Notes: a model not told the origin generated them from the letters alone. A stretch of DNA of 64,000 bases from Stutzerimonas kunmingensis (GCF_900114065.1 NZ_FORS01000010.1:62001-126000), one strand, 5' to 3'. Counted from the first letter of the stretch, positions 47,598 through 59,268 are shown. Program-made: numbers and translations.

Positions 47598-49427
47598 ATG
47601 CACCCGCGAGTTCTGGAAGTCACCGAGCGCCTGGTCGAGCGCAGCCGCAAGACCCGCGAGCGCTATCTGGCGATGATGGCCGCCGCCGCCAGTGAGGGTC
47701 CGCAGCGCGGCAAGCTGCAGTGTGCCAACTTCGCCCACGGTGTCGCCGGCTGCAATTCCGGCGAGGACAAGCAGAGTCTGCGCCTGATGAACGCGGCAAA
47801 CGTGGCCATCGTCTCGGCGTACAACGACATGCTCTCGGCGCATCAGCCCTATGAGCATTTTCCGGAAATGATTCGCCAGGCGCTGCGTGAGATCGGCTCG
47901 GTCGGCCAGTACGCCGGCGGCGTCCCGGCGATGTGCGATGGCGTGACCCAGGGCGAGGCGGGCATGGAAATGAGCCTGGCCAGCCGCGAAGTGATCGCCA
48001 TGAGCACGGCAGTCGCGCTGTCGCACAACATGTTCGATGCGGCATTGATGCTCGGCATCTGCGACAAGATCGTCCCGGGTCTGATGATCGGCGCGCTGCG
48101 CTTCGGCCATCTGCCGACCATCTTCGTGCCGGGCGGGCCGATGCCCTCGGGAATTCCGAACAAGGCGAAGGCCGAGGTGCGCCAGCGTTACGCCGAAGGC
48201 AAGGCCAGCCGCGAGGAGCTGTTGGATTCGGAGATGAAGTCCTATCACAGCCCCGGCACCTGCACCTTCTACGGCACCGCCAACACCAATCAGGTGGTGA
48301 TGGAGATCATGGGCCTGCACTTGCCGGGCTCGTCGTTCGTCAACCCTTACACGCCGCTGCGCGATGCGCTGACCCGCGAAGCCGCGCACCAGGTCACGCG
48401 CCTGACCCATCAGGCCGGCAACTACACACCGCTATGTCAGGTGGTCGACGAGAAATCCATCGTCAACTCGGTGGTCGCGCTCAATGCCACCGGTGGTTCG
48501 ACCAACCACACCCTGCATATCCCTGCGTTCGCCCGCGCCGCCGGCATCCAGCTGACCTGGCAGGACATGGCCGATCTTTCCGAGGTGGTGCCGACGCTGG
48601 CCAAGGTCTACCCCAACGGACAGGCCGACGTGAACCATTTCCACGCCTGTGGCGGGGTGCCGTTCATGGTGCGCACGCTGCTCGACGCCGGTCTGTTGCA
48701 CGAGGACGTGCATACCGTCGTCGGCAAGGGCCTGCGGCGCTACATCCAGGAGCCGTTCCTCGACGGTGACAAGCTGGTGTGGCGCGATGGCCCGGCGCAG
48801 AGCCTTGACGAAAACATCCTGCGCCCGGCCGAGCGGCCATTCTCGCCGGAGGGCGGGCTGCGCGTGCTGGAAGGCAACCTCGGCCGCGGCGTGACGAAGA
48901 TTTCTGCCGTGGCGCCCGAGCACCGTTTTGTCGAGGCGCCGGCGCGGGTATTCATCGACCAGAGCGAGCTGGCGGCAGCGTTCAAAGCCGGCGAGCTTGA
49001 GCGCGACTTCATTGCCGTGGTGCGTTTCCAGGGGCCGAAAGCCAATGGCATGCCTGAACTGCACAAGCTCACGCCGTTTCTTGGTGTGCTGCAGGACCGC
49101 GGCTACAAGGTGGCGCTGGTCACCGACGGGCGCATGTCCGGTGCATCGGGCAAGGTGCCGGCGGCCATTCATGTCTGCCCGGAGGCACTGGACGGCGGGC
49201 CGCTGGCGCGGGTGCGCGATGGCGACATCCTCCGCGTCGACGGCGAGAACGGCGAACTGCGAGCACTGGTCGATCCCGCCGAATGGGATGCGCGGGAACC
49301 GGCGATTCGGCCCGAAGACATGGGCATCGGCTGCGGTCGAGAGCTCTTTGCCTTCATGCGCGCCTCGTTCAGCACGGCAGAGCAGGGCGCCAGTGCATTT
49401 ACCGAGAGTCTGGAGGCGCTGAAGTGA
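47598..49427 (+). CDS. edd: 6-phosphogluconate dehydratase (Entner-Doudoroff)
   Basis: 609 residues from the ATG at 47598 (RBS AGGAGAG); the frame is open upstream but non-protein-like. It removes water from 6-phosphogluconate to give KDPG. Iron-sulfur ligand cysteines of the IlvD/Edd family are in CNSGEDKQ-like [20 protein letters not shown] and [13 protein letters not shown]; the C-terminal [17 protein letters not shown] is characteristic. It overlaps glk by 4 bp (GTGA) and is the first gene of the glucose locus. Confidence 0.96.
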   Translation: MHPRVLEVTERLVERSRKTRERYLAMMAAAASEGPQRGKLQCANFAHGVAGCNSGEDKQSLRLMNAANVAIVSAYNDMLSAHQPYEHFPEMIRQALREIGSVGQYAGGVPAMCDGVTQGEAGMEMSLASREVIAMSTAVALSHNMFDAALMLGICDKIVPGLMIGALRFGHLPTIFVPGGPMPSGIPNKAKAEVRQRYAEGKASREELLDSEMKSYHSPGTCTFYGTANTNQVVMEIMGLHLPGSSFVNPYTPLRDALTREAAHQVTRLTHQAGNYTPLCQVVDEKSIVNSVVALNATGGSTNHTLHIPAFARAAGIQLTWQDMADLSEVVPTLAKVYPNGQADVNHFHACGGVPFMVRTLLDAGLLHEDVHTVVGKGLRRYIQEPFLDGDKLVWRDGPAQSLDENILRPAERPFSPEGGLRVLEGNLGRGVTKISAVAPEHRFVEAPARVFIDQSELAAAFKAGELERDFIAVVRFQGPKANGMPELHKLTPFLGVLQDRGYKVALVTDGRMSGASGKVPAAIHVCPEALDGGPLARVRDGDILRVDGENGELRALVDPAEWDAREPAIRPEDMGIGCGRELFAFMRASFSTAEQGASAFTESLEALK

Positions 49428-50386
49428 AGACGGCGCTGGTTGGAGATATTGGCGGTACCAATGCACGTTTCGCGCTGTGGCGCGACCAGCGAATCGAGCA
49501 GATTCGCGTGATTCCCACGGCCGACCATGCGCGGCCGGAGCTGGCGATCCTCGCGTACCTGAGTGAAGTCGATCAGCCGCTGGAAACCCTCGAGGCGGTG
49601 TGCCTGGCCTGTGCCGGGCCGGTCGGCGGCGATCTGTTTCGTTTCACCAACAACCATTGGCAGCTGAGCCGCGAAGCCTTCTGCCGCGAGCTGGGCGTGA
49701 AGGAGCTGTTGCTGATCAACGACTTCACCGCCATGGCCCTCGGCATGACGCGGCTGCACGATGGTGAGCGCATCACGGTTTGCGATGGCGAGCCTGAACC
49801 GGGACGGCCGCGGCTGGTCATAGGGCCCGGCACCGGGCTCGGAGTCGCCGGATTGCTGCCACTGTCTGGCGGCGGTTGGCGCGCCTTGCCGGGCGAGGGC
49901 GGGCATATCTGCCTTCCCGTCGGCAGCGAGCGCGAGGCGGCGATCTGGGCGCATCTGCATCGTTCGCTCGGCCATGTGAATGCCGAGGCGGTGCTCAGCG
50001 GTCCGGGGCTGCTGACGCTCTACCGTGCCTGCTGTGCACTGGATGGGCAGCAGGTGGCGCTCGATTCGCCCGCAGCTATCACCAAGGCCGCGCTGGCCGG
50101 CGATACCTACGCCGCGGCGGTGCTGGAGCAGTTCTGCCGCTGGTTGGGGCGTATCGTCGGCGATAACGTGCTGACCCTCGGTGCCCGCGGCGGCGTTTAC
50201 ATCGTCGGTGGAGTGGTGCCGCGTTTCGCCGAGATGTTCCTGCGCAGCGGTTTTAGCGAGGCGTTGCGCGAGAAGGGACAGATGAGCCGCTATTTCGATC
50301 GCCTGCCGGTCTGGCTGGTGACCGCGCCGTATCCCGGCCTCGAGGGCGCGGGCGTGGCATTGCAACCGTTGTTGGAGGGAGCCTAG
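49424..50386 (+). CDS. glk: glucokinase
   Basis: 320 residues from a GTG at 49424 overlapping the edd stop (GTGA). Phosphate-1 motif GDIGGTNAR at 7-15, hinge [22 protein letters not shown] and GEGGHICLP, the bacterial ROK-independent glucokinase set. It phosphorylates glucose to glucose-6-phosphate in the cytoplasm, ahead of the Entner-Doudoroff step encoded by edd. Translational coupling with edd is likely. Confidence 0.95.
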   Translation: MKTALVGDIGGTNARFALWRDQRIEQIRVIPTADHARPELAILAYLSEVDQPLETLEAVCLACAGPVGGDLFRFTNNHWQLSREAFCRELGVKELLLINDFTAMALGMTRLHDGERITVCDGEPEPGRPRLVIGPGTGLGVAGLLPLSGGGWRALPGEGGHICLPVGSEREAAIWAHLHRSLGHVNAEAVLSGPGLLTLYRACCALDGQQVALDSPAAITKAALAGDTYAAAVLEQFCRWLGRIVGDNVLTLGARGGVYIVGGVVPRFAEMFLRSGFSEALREKGQMSRYFDRLPVWLVTAPYPGLEGAGVALQPLLEGA

Positions 50387-50419
50387 GCTGCGACATGGCG
50401 GGTCGACGGGTGACCCCAT

Positions 50420-50430
50420 AACAACAAGAA
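50420..50430 (+). promoter_or_regulatory. A-rich Crc/Hfq-type motif upstream of gltR
   Basis: AACAACAAGAA ends immediately before the RBS AAGGGA (50431-50436) of gltR, in the position where bound Hfq/Crc would block translation. Confidence 0.55.
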
Positions 50431-50442
50431 AAGGGACGTGAC

Positions 50443-51177
50443 GTGAGCCAAGCAGGTAAGAACATCCTTCTGGTCGACGACGATCAGGAAATCCGCGAAC
50501 TGTTGCAGACCTATCTCAGCCGCTCGGGCTTTCATGTGCGCGGCGTGCCGGACGGCGGGCAGTTTCGCGCGGCGCTGTGTGCCGAGCCGGCCGATCTGGT
50601 GATTCTCGACGTGATGCTGCCCGACGAGGACGGCTTCAGCCTGTGCCGCTGGATTCGCCAGCACGAGCGGTTGGCTTCGATGCCGATCATCATGCTCACC
50701 GCCAGCTCCGACGAGGCCGATCGGGTCGTCGGCCTGGAGCTGGGGGCCGACGACTACCTGGGTAAGCCGTTCAGCCCGCGCGAATTGCTCGCGCGGATCA
50801 AGGCACTGCTGCGACGCGTCAGCTTCGCCCAGGAACGCGGCAGTGATGTTCTGGCCTTCGATGAGTGGCGGCTGGACATGATCAGCCACCGCCTGTTCCA
50901 CGCCGACGGCGAGGAGGTCTTTCTCTCCGGCGCCGATTTCGCCCTGCTCAAGCTGTTTCTCGATCATCCGCAGCAGATCCTCGACCGCGACACGATCGCC
51001 AACGCCACCCGTGGTCGCGAGGTGATGCCGCTGGAGCGTATCGTCGACATGGCGGTCAGTCGCCTGCGCCAGCGCCTGCGCGACACCGGCAAGTCGCCGC
51101 GGCTGATCCGCACGGTACGTGGCAGCGGTTACTTGTTGGCTACCCAGGTGACGCGGCACCATGAATCTGCGCACTGA
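50443..51177 (+). CDS. gltR: glucose-transport response regulator GltR (OmpR family)
   Basis: 244 residues from a GTG at 50443 (RBS AAGGGA). Receiver with acidic triplet VDDDQE, phospho-acceptor Asp56 (LDVMLPDEDG) and Lys108 (YLGKPF); C-terminal winged helix (LSGADFALLKLFLDHPQQILDRD, MAVSRLRQRLRD, RGSGYLL). It pairs with the next gene, a sensor kinase, overlapping it by 17 bp. In Pseudomonas GltR controls the glucose ABC importer genes and exotoxin A regulation. Confidence 0.93.
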   Translation: MSQAGKNILLVDDDQEIRELLQTYLSRSGFHVRGVPDGGQFRAALCAEPADLVILDVMLPDEDGFSLCRWIRQHERLASMPIIMLTASSDEADRVVGLELGADDYLGKPFSPRELLARIKALLRRVSFAQERGSDVLAFDEWRLDMISHRLFHADGEEVFLSGADFALLKLFLDHPQQILDRDTIANATRGREVMPLERIVDMAVSRLRQRLRDTGKSPRLIRTVRGSGYLLATQVTRHHESAH

Positions 51178-52612
51178 GCGGCGGCGCCTGCGGCTGGTGC
51201 CACGTTCGCTGCTCGGACGGATGCTGTTGCTGACCCTGCTGGCGGTGTTGCTGGCGCAGGGCCTTTCGAGCCTGATCTGGCTGTCCCAGCTACGCGCCAG
51301 CCAGATGGAAGGCTTGCTCACCAGCGCCCGCAGCCTGGCGCAGTCGATGGCGGCCAGCGTCAGCTACTTCCGTTCGCTGCCGCTGGGCTATCGCCCATTG
51401 GTGCTCGATCAGTTGCGCAGCATGGGCGGTACACGTTTCTTCGTGTCGCTCAACGACAAGCCGCTGGACATGGAGATCCTCCCGGAAACGCCGCGCAAGC
51501 GTGCCGTCCTGCATGAGGTGGAGCAGGTATTGCGCCAGCGTTTGGGCGGCGCGGTGGACCTGAACATCGAGTTCGTCAGCCCCGATGACCTGCGCATCTT
51601 CAACAGCGGCATTACGCTCGATGAGCTGCCGCGCTCCTGGGCGCACTACGCGCTGGGCCTCGAACCGCTGTCACCGCCGGTGCTGGTGACGCAGATCCAG
51701 ATCGCCCCGCAGGAATGGCTCTATCTGGCCTCGCTGATGCCAGCTCCCTACGTCAGCCTGGAGGACGAGGGGCTGCCGGCCCAGCAGTTGTGGTTCATCG
51801 TGCTCACCAGCGCCTTTCTGCTGCTGTTCATCGGCCTGCTGGTGCGCTGGCAGAGCCGGCCACTGAAGCGCCTGGCCAAGGCGGCGCGGGAATTGTCGCT
51901 GGGCGCCGAGGTGCAGCCGTTGACCGAGGCCGGCGCCAGCGAGATCGTCGAGGTGAGCCGTGCCTTCAACAACATGCGTCAGCGCATCAGTCGCTACCTG
52001 ACCGAACGAGGCCAATTGTTCAGCGCGATCTCCCATGACCTGCGCACGCCCATCACGCGTCTGCGTCTGCGTGTCGAGCTGCTGGAAGATGAAGCCCAGC
52101 AGATCAAGTTCACCCGTGACCTCGACGAGCTGGAGCTGCTGGTCAAGGGCGCACTGCAATGCGTGAAGGACACCGACATCCACGAGAACATCGAGGCGGT
52201 GGACCTCAATCTGCTGCTGGAACACATCGTCGAGCCATATCAGGCCTGCGACCAGACCCGCGTGACCCTTGACGGCCGGGCTTCGGCGCCTTATCCGGGC
52301 AAACCGCTGGCTCTCAAGCGCTGCATCGGCAATCTGCTGGACAATGCCCTGAAGTACGGTGAGCGCGCCCACCTGCACGTTGAGGACGGCAAGGAGGCGC
52401 TGGTGCTGCACGTCGATGACGAGGGCCCGGGCGTGCCTGAGCAGCGTCTTGAGCATGTCTTCGAACCCCACGTGCGGCTCTCGGGGCAGCAGCAGGGCTA
52501 CGGGCTGGGGCTCGGTATCGCACGGAATATCGCCCACGCCCACGGTGGCGAACTGAGCATGCGCAATTTGCAGCAGGGAGGGCTGAGGGTGACGCTGACC
52601 TTGCCGCGCTGA
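51161..52612 (+). CDS. gtrS: glucose-responsive sensor histidine kinase GtrS
   Basis: 483 residues. Two membrane helices (about 18-40 and 208-228) flank a periplasmic sensor domain of about 165 residues that in P. aeruginosa GtrS binds 2-ketogluconate and 6-phosphogluconate. HAMP follows (RPLKRLAKAARELSLG), then the phospho-accepting His292 in FSAISHDLRTPITRL, N-box NLLDNALKYG and G-boxes DEGPGVPEQR and GLGLGIA. Overlaps gltR by 17 bp, so the two are made together. Confidence 0.93.
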   Translation: MNLRTERRRLRLVPRSLLGRMLLLTLLAVLLAQGLSSLIWLSQLRASQMEGLLTSARSLAQSMAASVSYFRSLPLGYRPLVLDQLRSMGGTRFFVSLNDKPLDMEILPETPRKRAVLHEVEQVLRQRLGGAVDLNIEFVSPDDLRIFNSGITLDELPRSWAHYALGLEPLSPPVLVTQIQIAPQEWLYLASLMPAPYVSLEDEGLPAQQLWFIVLTSAFLLLFIGLLVRWQSRPLKRLAKAARELSLGAEVQPLTEAGASEIVEVSRAFNNMRQRISRYLTERGQLFSAISHDLRTPITRLRLRVELLEDEAQQIKFTRDLDELELLVKGALQCVKDTDIHENIEAVDLNLLLEHIVEPYQACDQTRVTLDGRASAPYPGKPLALKRCIGNLLDNALKYGERAHLHVEDGKEALVLHVDDEGPGVPEQRLEHVFEPHVRLSGQQQGYGLGLGIARNIAHAHGGELSMRNLQQGGLRVTLTLPR

Positions 52613-52626
52613 TCCGGCTCAGTGCA

Positions 52627-52687
52627 CTTCGTTACGATCGCTGCGGCTTTGTAACGGCTCTGTGACCATCGCCCATCCCTTCGTTAC
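52627..52687. promoter_or_regulatory. repeated CTTCGTTAC motif upstream of gtsA, possible operator
   Basis: CTTCGTTAC occurs at 52627-52635 and again at 52679-52687, 52 bp apart (about five helical turns), with an inverted GTAAC at 52651-52655 between them. A TAGACT (52710-52715) downstream could be a -10 box. GltR is the natural candidate to bind here; that is inference. Confidence 0.35.
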
Positions 52688-52748
52688 CCAGTGTCCATTT
52701 CCCTGCGCATAGACTCGGTCCATCGCAAGCGACCATGACTTGCCGGAT

Positions 52749-52759
52749 AAAAACAAGAA
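52749..52759 (+). promoter_or_regulatory. A-rich Crc/Hfq-type motif upstream of gtsA
   Basis: AAAAACAAGAA, matching AAnAAnAA, lies just before the RBS-like AAGG and 11 bases before the gtsA ATG. Confidence 0.45.
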
Positions 52760-52770
52760 GGTGCCTCTAC

Positions 52771-54018
52771 ATGAACGCGATCCATCGTCTCGCTCTTTCC
52801 GTTTCCCTTGCCCTGCCATTGCTCGCCCATGCCGGCGAGGTCGAAGTTCTGCACTGGTGGACTTCCGGTGGCGAGAAACGCGCCGCCGACACCCTGCAGA
52901 AGCTGGTCGAGCAGAAAGGCCATACCTGGAAGGACTTCGCCGTGGCCGGCGGTGGTGGCGAGGCTGCCATGACCGTACTGAAGACCCGCGCCGTTTCCGG
53001 CAACCCGCCGTCTGCCGCACAGATCAAGGGCCCAGACATCCAGGAGTGGGGCGAACTCGGCCTGCTCGCCAATCTCGATGACACCGCCAAGGCCGAACGC
53101 TGGGACGAAATGCTGCCCGAGCAGGTGCGCAAGATCATGCAGTACGACGGTTCCTACGTTGCGGTGCCAGTCAACGTACATCGGGTCAACTGGCTGTGGA
53201 TCAACCCGGAGGTGTTCGAGAAGGCCGGCGCCACACCGCCGAAGACCCTCGACGAATTCTTCGCCGCAGCCGACAAGCTCAAGGCTGCCGGCTTCATTCC
53301 GGTTGCCCACGGCGGCCAGCCCTGGCAGGACGGCACCGTATTCGAGGGCTTTGTGCTGAGCATTCTCGGCCCGGACGACTATCACAAGGCCTTCGTCGAG
53401 CTGGATAACGACACCCTGACCGGCGACAAGATGGTTCAGGCTTTCACCGCACTGAAGAAGTTGCGCGACTACATCGACGCCGACGCGGCCGGGCGCGAAT
53501 GGAACCGTGCCACCGGCATGGTCATCGACGGCAAGGCTGGCATGCAGATCATGGGCGACTGGGCCAAGAGCGAGTTCACCGCCGCCAACAAGGTCGCCGG
53601 CAAGGATTACCAGTGCCTGCCATTTCCCGGCACCCAGGGCAGCTTCGCCTTCAATATCGACTCCCTGGCGATGTTCAAGCTCGGCAGCGACGACAACCGC
53701 AAGGCCCAGGAAGACCTGGCGCGCACGGTGCTGGAACCGGAATTCCAGACCTTCTTCAATCAGAACAAGGGCTCTATCCCGGTTCGTCAGGACCAGGACA
53801 TGAGCGAGTTCGACGCCTGCGCCCAGCAGTCGATGACCGACTTCAAGGAGGCCGCCAAGGGCAGCGGTCTGCAGCCCAGTCTGACTCATGGCATGGCTGC
53901 TTCTAGCTACGTGCAGGGCGCGGTGTTCGACGTCGTCACCAACTTCTTCAACGACCCCAAGGCCGACCCGCAAAAGGCGGCCAAGCAACTGGCGGCAGCG
54001 ATCCAGGCCGTGCAGTAA
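52771..54018 (+). CDS. gtsA: glucose ABC transporter, periplasmic binding protein
   Basis: 415 residues from the ATG at 52771. Signal peptide about 1-22 (ends LLAHA), then [21 protein letters not shown], the typical opening of family-1 sugar-binding proteins. Conserved [24 protein letters not shown] and [17 protein letters not shown]. It captures glucose (and probably related aldoses) in the periplasm for GtsBC. First gene of gtsABCD, followed after 108 bp by gtsB. Confidence 0.94.
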   Translation: MNAIHRLALSVSLALPLLAHAGEVEVLHWWTSGGEKRAADTLQKLVEQKGHTWKDFAVAGGGGEAAMTVLKTRAVSGNPPSAAQIKGPDIQEWGELGLLANLDDTAKAERWDEMLPEQVRKIMQYDGSYVAVPVNVHRVNWLWINPEVFEKAGATPPKTLDEFFAAADKLKAAGFIPVAHGGQPWQDGTVFEGFVLSILGPDDYHKAFVELDNDTLTGDKMVQAFTALKKLRDYIDADAAGREWNRATGMVIDGKAGMQIMGDWAKSEFTAANKVAGKDYQCLPFPGTQGSFAFNIDSLAMFKLGSDDNRKAQEDLARTVLEPEFQTFFNQNKGSIPVRQDQDMSEFDACAQQSMTDFKEAAKGSGLQPSLTHGMAASSYVQGAVFDVVTNFFNDPKADPQKAAKQLAAAIQAVQ

Positions 54019-54126
54019 CGCTGAGGGCGGACCGTTCCGCCCGCTTCCCGAAACGTTCGTCCCGGCACAGGCCTCGGTCTGTGCCGCGGGCGACGACATC
54101 CCCGATTTCCATGAGGGATCACACCC

Positions 54127-55044
54127 ATGAGCTCCATCGCGCTTCAAGCCAGGCCTGCCAAAGCCTCGCCGCTAGACGCCCTGCAGCGCTGGCTGCCCAA
54201 GCTGGTTCTGGCGCCGAGCATGCTGATCGTACTGGTCGGCTTCTACGCCTACATCGGCTGGACCTTCCTGCTCTCGTTCACCAACTCACGCTTCATGCCG
54301 AGCTACAAGTGGGCCGGCCTGCAGCAGTACGAGCGCCTGTGGGACAACGATCGCTGGTGGGTCGCCAGCCAGAACCTGCTGGTGTTCGGTGGCATGTTCA
54401 TCGCCATCAGTCTGCTGATCGGCGTGGTGCTCGCCGTACTGCTGGACCAGCGCATTCGCCGCGAGGGGCTGATCCGCACCATCTACCTGTACCCCATGGC
54501 GCTGTCGATGATCGTCACCGGCACCGCCTGGCAGTGGCTGCTCAATCCCGGTCTGGGCCTGGACAAGCTGCTGCGTGACTGGGGCTGGGAAGGTTTTCGC
54601 TTCGACTGGCTGGTGGACCCCGACCGGGTCATCTACTGCCTGGTGATCGCGGCGGTGTGGCAGGCCTCGGGCTTCGTCATGGCGCTGTTCCTCGCCGGCC
54701 TGCGCAGCGTCGATCAGTCGATCATCCGCGCCGCCCAGGTGGACGGTGCGAGCCTGCCGACCATCTACCTGCGCATCGTGTTGCCGAGTTTGCGCCCGGT
54801 GTTCTTCAGCGCGCTGATGATCCTCGCCCACATCGCGATCAAGAGCTTCGACCTGGTGGCTGCGATGACAGCCGGAGGGCCGGGCTATTCCAGCGACCTG
54901 CCGGCAATGTTCATGTACGCCCACACCTTCACCCGCGGCCAGATGGGCCTGGGTGCGGCGAGCGCCATTCTGATGCTCGGCGCGGTGATGGCGATCATCG
55001 TGCCTTATCTGTACTCCGAGCTGAGGAACAAGCGCCATGTCTGA
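54127..55044 (+). CDS. gtsB: glucose ABC transporter permease GtsB
   Basis: 305 residues with six membrane helices, MalF-like. The EAA loop that docks on the ATPase is RAAQVDGASLPTIYLRIVLPSLRP. The start at 54127 follows GAGGGAT. Its 3' end overlaps gtsC by 8 bp, implying coupled translation of the permease pair. Confidence 0.94.
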   Translation: MSSIALQARPAKASPLDALQRWLPKLVLAPSMLIVLVGFYAYIGWTFLLSFTNSRFMPSYKWAGLQQYERLWDNDRWWVASQNLLVFGGMFIAISLLIGVVLAVLLDQRIRREGLIRTIYLYPMALSMIVTGTAWQWLLNPGLGLDKLLRDWGWEGFRFDWLVDPDRVIYCLVIAAVWQASGFVMALFLAGLRSVDQSIIRAAQVDGASLPTIYLRIVLPSLRPVFFSALMILAHIAIKSFDLVAAMTAGGPGYSSDLPAMFMYAHTFTRGQMGLGAASAILMLGAVMAIIVPYLYSELRNKRHV

Positions 55045-55879
55045 CTTCGCGCAACCGCGCCTGACCCTTGGGCGCCTGACCATCTACGCCACCCTGTTGT
55101 TAGCCTGTGCCGTCTACCTGGTGCCGCTGATCGTGATGCTGCTGACCAGCTTCAAGACCCCGGAAGACATCCGTACCGGCAATCTGCTGAGCTGGCCGGA
55201 AGCGTTCAGCGCCATGGGCTGGCTGACGGCGTGGGACAGTATCGGCGGCTATTTCTGGAATTCGGTGAAGATCGTCCTTCCGGCCGTTTTGATCTCTACC
55301 GCGCTGGGTGCGCTCAATGGTTACGTGCTGTCGATGTGGCGTTTCCGTGGCTCGCAGCTGTTCTTCGGTCTGCTGCTGTTCGGCTGCTTCCTGCCGTTTC
55401 AGGTGATCCTACTGCCGGCGTCCTTCACGCTCGGCAAGCTCGGCCTGGCCAATACCACGACCGGTCTGGTGCTGGTGCACGTGGTCTACGGGCTGGCCTT
55501 CACCACGCTGTTCTTCCGCAACTTCTACGTCAGCGTGCCGGATGCGCTGATCCGGGCGGCGCGGCTGGACGGTGCGGGCTTCTTCACCATCTTCGGCCGC
55601 ATCCTGCTGCCGATGTCGGTGCCGATCATCATGGTCTGCCTGATCTGGCAGTTCACCCAGATCTGGAACGACTTCCTCTTCGGCGTGGTGTTCGCCAGTG
55701 GCGATACCCAGCCGGTCACCGTGGCACTGAACAACCTGGTGAACACCAGCACTGGCGCCAAGCAATACAACGTCGATATGGCCGCGGCGATGATCGCCGG
55801 CCTGCCCACGCTGGTGGTCTACGTGGTCGCCGGCAAATATTTCCTGCGCGGGCTGACTGCCGGCGCCGTCAAGGGTTGA
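55037..55879 (+). CDS. gtsC: glucose ABC transporter permease GtsC
   Basis: 280 residues with six membrane helices, MalG-like. EAA loop: RAARLDGAGFFTIFGRILLPMSVP. It forms the transmembrane heterodimer with GtsB. Starts inside the end of gtsB and is followed 11 bp later by gtsD. Confidence 0.94.
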   Translation: MSDFAQPRLTLGRLTIYATLLLACAVYLVPLIVMLLTSFKTPEDIRTGNLLSWPEAFSAMGWLTAWDSIGGYFWNSVKIVLPAVLISTALGALNGYVLSMWRFRGSQLFFGLLLFGCFLPFQVILLPASFTLGKLGLANTTTGLVLVHVVYGLAFTTLFFRNFYVSVPDALIRAARLDGAGFFTIFGRILLPMSVPIIMVCLIWQFTQIWNDFLFGVVFASGDTQPVTVALNNLVNTSTGAKQYNVDMAAAMIAGLPTLVVYVVAGKYFLRGLTAGAVKG

Positions 55880-55890
55880 GGAGAATAACG

Positions 55891-57063
55891 ATGGCTTCCC
55901 TGGAACTGCGCAACGTTCAAAAAAGTTATGGCAACAGCCAGATCGCAACGCTGAAGGACATCGCGCTGAAGATCGACGCCGGTGAATTCCTGATCCTCGT
56001 CGGGCCTTCGGGCTGCGGTAAATCCACGCTGATGAACTGCATCGCCGGGCTAGAGAACATCACCGGCGGTGAGATTCTCGTCGATGGCGAAGACATCAGC
56101 CAAGCCAGCCCGAAGGATCGCGACATCGCCATGGTGTTTCAGTCCTACGCGCTCTACCCGACCATGAGCGTGCGCGACAACATTGCCTTCGGCCTGAAGA
56201 TGCGCAAGGTGTCGGCGGCGAAGATCGAGGAGGAGGTGGCGCGGGTCGCCAAGCTGCTGCAGATCGAGCCGCTGCTCGCGCGCAAGCCGTCGCAGCTGTC
56301 GGGTGGCCAGCAGCAGCGCGTGGCCATGGGCCGGGCGCTGGCGCGGCGGCCGAAGATCTACCTGTTCGACGAACCGCTGTCGAACCTGGATGCCAAGCTG
56401 CGGGTGGAGATGCGCACCGAGATCAAGCTGATGCACCAGCGGCTGAAGACCACCACGGTATACGTCACCCATGACCAGATCGAGGCGATGACCCTCGGCG
56501 ACAAGGTCGCGGTGATGAAGGACGGCGTGATCCAGCAGTTCGGCACGCCCCACGAGATCTACAACAACCCGGCCAATCTGTTCGTTGCCAGCTTCATCGG
56601 CTCGCCGCCGATGAACTTCGTACCGTTGCGCATCCGCCAGCGCGACGGACGCTGGGTGGGTGTGCTCAACAGCGAGCAGGGCAGCTGTGAATTGCCGTTG
56701 CCGATTACCAGCGACGACGGGTTGCGTGATCGCGAACTCATTCTCGGCATCCGACCGGAACAAATCGGCCTGGCTCCAGCAGGATCAGCGGATTTTTCTC
56801 TGGCGGTCGATATCGAAGTGGTGGAACCCACCGGGCCAGACACCCTGGTGGTGTTCACGCTGAATCAGGTCAAGGCCTGCTGCCGATTGGCGCCGGATCA
56901 GGCGCCGCGGGTGGGGGAAACGCTCAATCTGCAGTTCGACCCGCGCAAGGCGCTGCTCTTCGATGCGCAGACCGGCGAGCGGCTTGGCGTTGTGCAGCCG
57001 GAGCCGGTGCGCGAGAGCAAGATCACCCGGCTGGTTCCCAACGGAGCGGGCACAGCGCAGTGA
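55891..57063 (+). CDS. gtsD: sugar ABC transporter ATPase GtsD (MalK/UgpC family)
   Basis: 390 residues from the ATG at 55891 (RBS GAGGAG). Walker A GPSGCGKS at 38-45, Q-loop FQSYALYP, signature LSGGQQQR, Walker B IYLFDEPLSNLDA and switch His in VTHDQ. The C-terminal TOBE/OB domain (about 245-375) is typical of CUT1-class ATPases, which can accept regulatory input. It powers GtsBC. Followed by a hairpin and the porin gene. Confidence 0.94.
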   Translation: MASLELRNVQKSYGNSQIATLKDIALKIDAGEFLILVGPSGCGKSTLMNCIAGLENITGGEILVDGEDISQASPKDRDIAMVFQSYALYPTMSVRDNIAFGLKMRKVSAAKIEEEVARVAKLLQIEPLLARKPSQLSGGQQQRVAMGRALARRPKIYLFDEPLSNLDAKLRVEMRTEIKLMHQRLKTTTVYVTHDQIEAMTLGDKVAVMKDGVIQQFGTPHEIYNNPANLFVASFIGSPPMNFVPLRIRQRDGRWVGVLNSEQGSCELPLPITSDDGLRDRELILGIRPEQIGLAPAGSADFSLAVDIEVVEPTGPDTLVVFTLNQVKACCRLAPDQAPRVGETLNLQFDPRKALLFDAQTGERLGVVQPEPVRESKITRLVPNGAGTAQ

Positions 57064-57067
57064 ATTG

Positions 57068-57090
57068 CCGCCTGCCTTGCCAGCAGGCGG
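57068..57090 (+). terminator. hairpin between gtsD and the porin gene
   Basis: CCGCCTGC-N7-GCAGGCGG, five bases after the gtsD stop. No T-run follows, so it may act as a partial terminator or protect the gtsABCD message rather than end it. Confidence 0.45.
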
Positions 57091-57119
57091 TCGATGAAAG
57101 TGGACGGTTACAGGAATGA

Positions 57120-58397
<1,278 letters not shown>

Positions 58398-58407
58398 AAG
58401 TCGCGGA

Positions 58408-59187
58408 TTAGCGCGTCGCCATCCAGATCAGCAGGCCGGCCTGGAACAGCGCCAGCGCAATCAGGCAAACAATGGTGAATCGCAGCGCACCGTCCTCACG
58501 ACGGAAGCGGGCGATTCGCTCCTGCAGTTCACGAATCTGGTTCTCCTGTGCCTGCAGGTTGCGGTCGGCCTGTTCCAGCATCGCCGCCGCCTCCTGCAGC
58601 TCCACTACCTGCACCTTCTCGCTGTTCCAGTCCGCTCGCAGGGCGCTGACCCGCGGTGCGCCGTAGGTTGGCTTGAGCGGCGTTGCCTGGGGGTAGTCGA
58701 TATCGAAGCCCTGGGTGCGCAGGCAGTGATCGCGACGCAGGCGCTGGTCTTCGCTCGCCACATCCTTCGGCAACGCGCCGCCCTCGACCAGATAGTGGCT
58801 CCAGCGCTTCTGCGCCCATGCCGCACCCTGCGCCAGCAGAAAGCGACCGAGGCCGCGGTTGGCCGGCTCGAGTTGCAACCCGCTATCCGGCCCGAAGCGC
58901 AGTTCCTTGCTGCGGTGATCGGCCCACACCTCCAGCACGTTGTGCTTGCGCGAGCGCACCTGGCCGGGGATGTTGATGAACATCCGCAGCAGACTCTGCT
59001 CGGGGGTATGTCGTTCCAGCTGCGCAAGTTCGACGAAACGCAGCGGGCGCGCGCCGCCGTCGCGCTCGGTGGGCAGTGGTGCCAGGCGCAGCAGGCGGAA
59101 ACGGTCGGGCTTGAGCTCCGTCCACGGATGCTTCGGTGCTGCCGGCTGGTCTTTTTCAGTGCTCTGGGTGGTTTCGCTGTCGGTCAT
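58408..59187 (-). CDS. conserved protein with coiled coil and C-terminal membrane anchor
   Basis: 259 residues, no signal peptide. A Pro-rich start, a soluble region (residues about 25-190) and a coiled coil (VQVVELQEAAAMLEQADRNL to ELQERIARFRRED) precede a single C-terminal helix (FTIVCLIALALFQAGLLIWMA). Such tail-anchored proteins face the cytoplasm. I do not recognise a named family. The start follows AGGAAC. Convergent with the porin gene (10-bp gap). Confidence 0.8.
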   Translation of the reverse strand: MTDSETTQSTEKDQPAAPKHPWTELKPDRFRLLRLAPLPTERDGGARPLRFVELAQLERHTPEQSLLRMFINIPGQVRSRKHNVLEVWADHRSKELRFGPDSGLQLEPANRGLGRFLLAQGAAWAQKRWSHYLVEGGALPKDVASEDQRLRRDHCLRTQGFDIDYPQATPLKPTYGAPRVSALRADWNSEKVQVVELQEAAAMLEQADRNLQAQENQIRELQERIARFRREDGALRFTIVCLIALALFQAGLLIWMATR

Positions 59188-59268
59188 CTGCGCGTTCCTG
59201 GGCCTGCGCGGCGGCTCGTTCAGGAGCCGATCGGGCCCTCGTCATGCGGGCTATCGGCAGCGCGGCGC

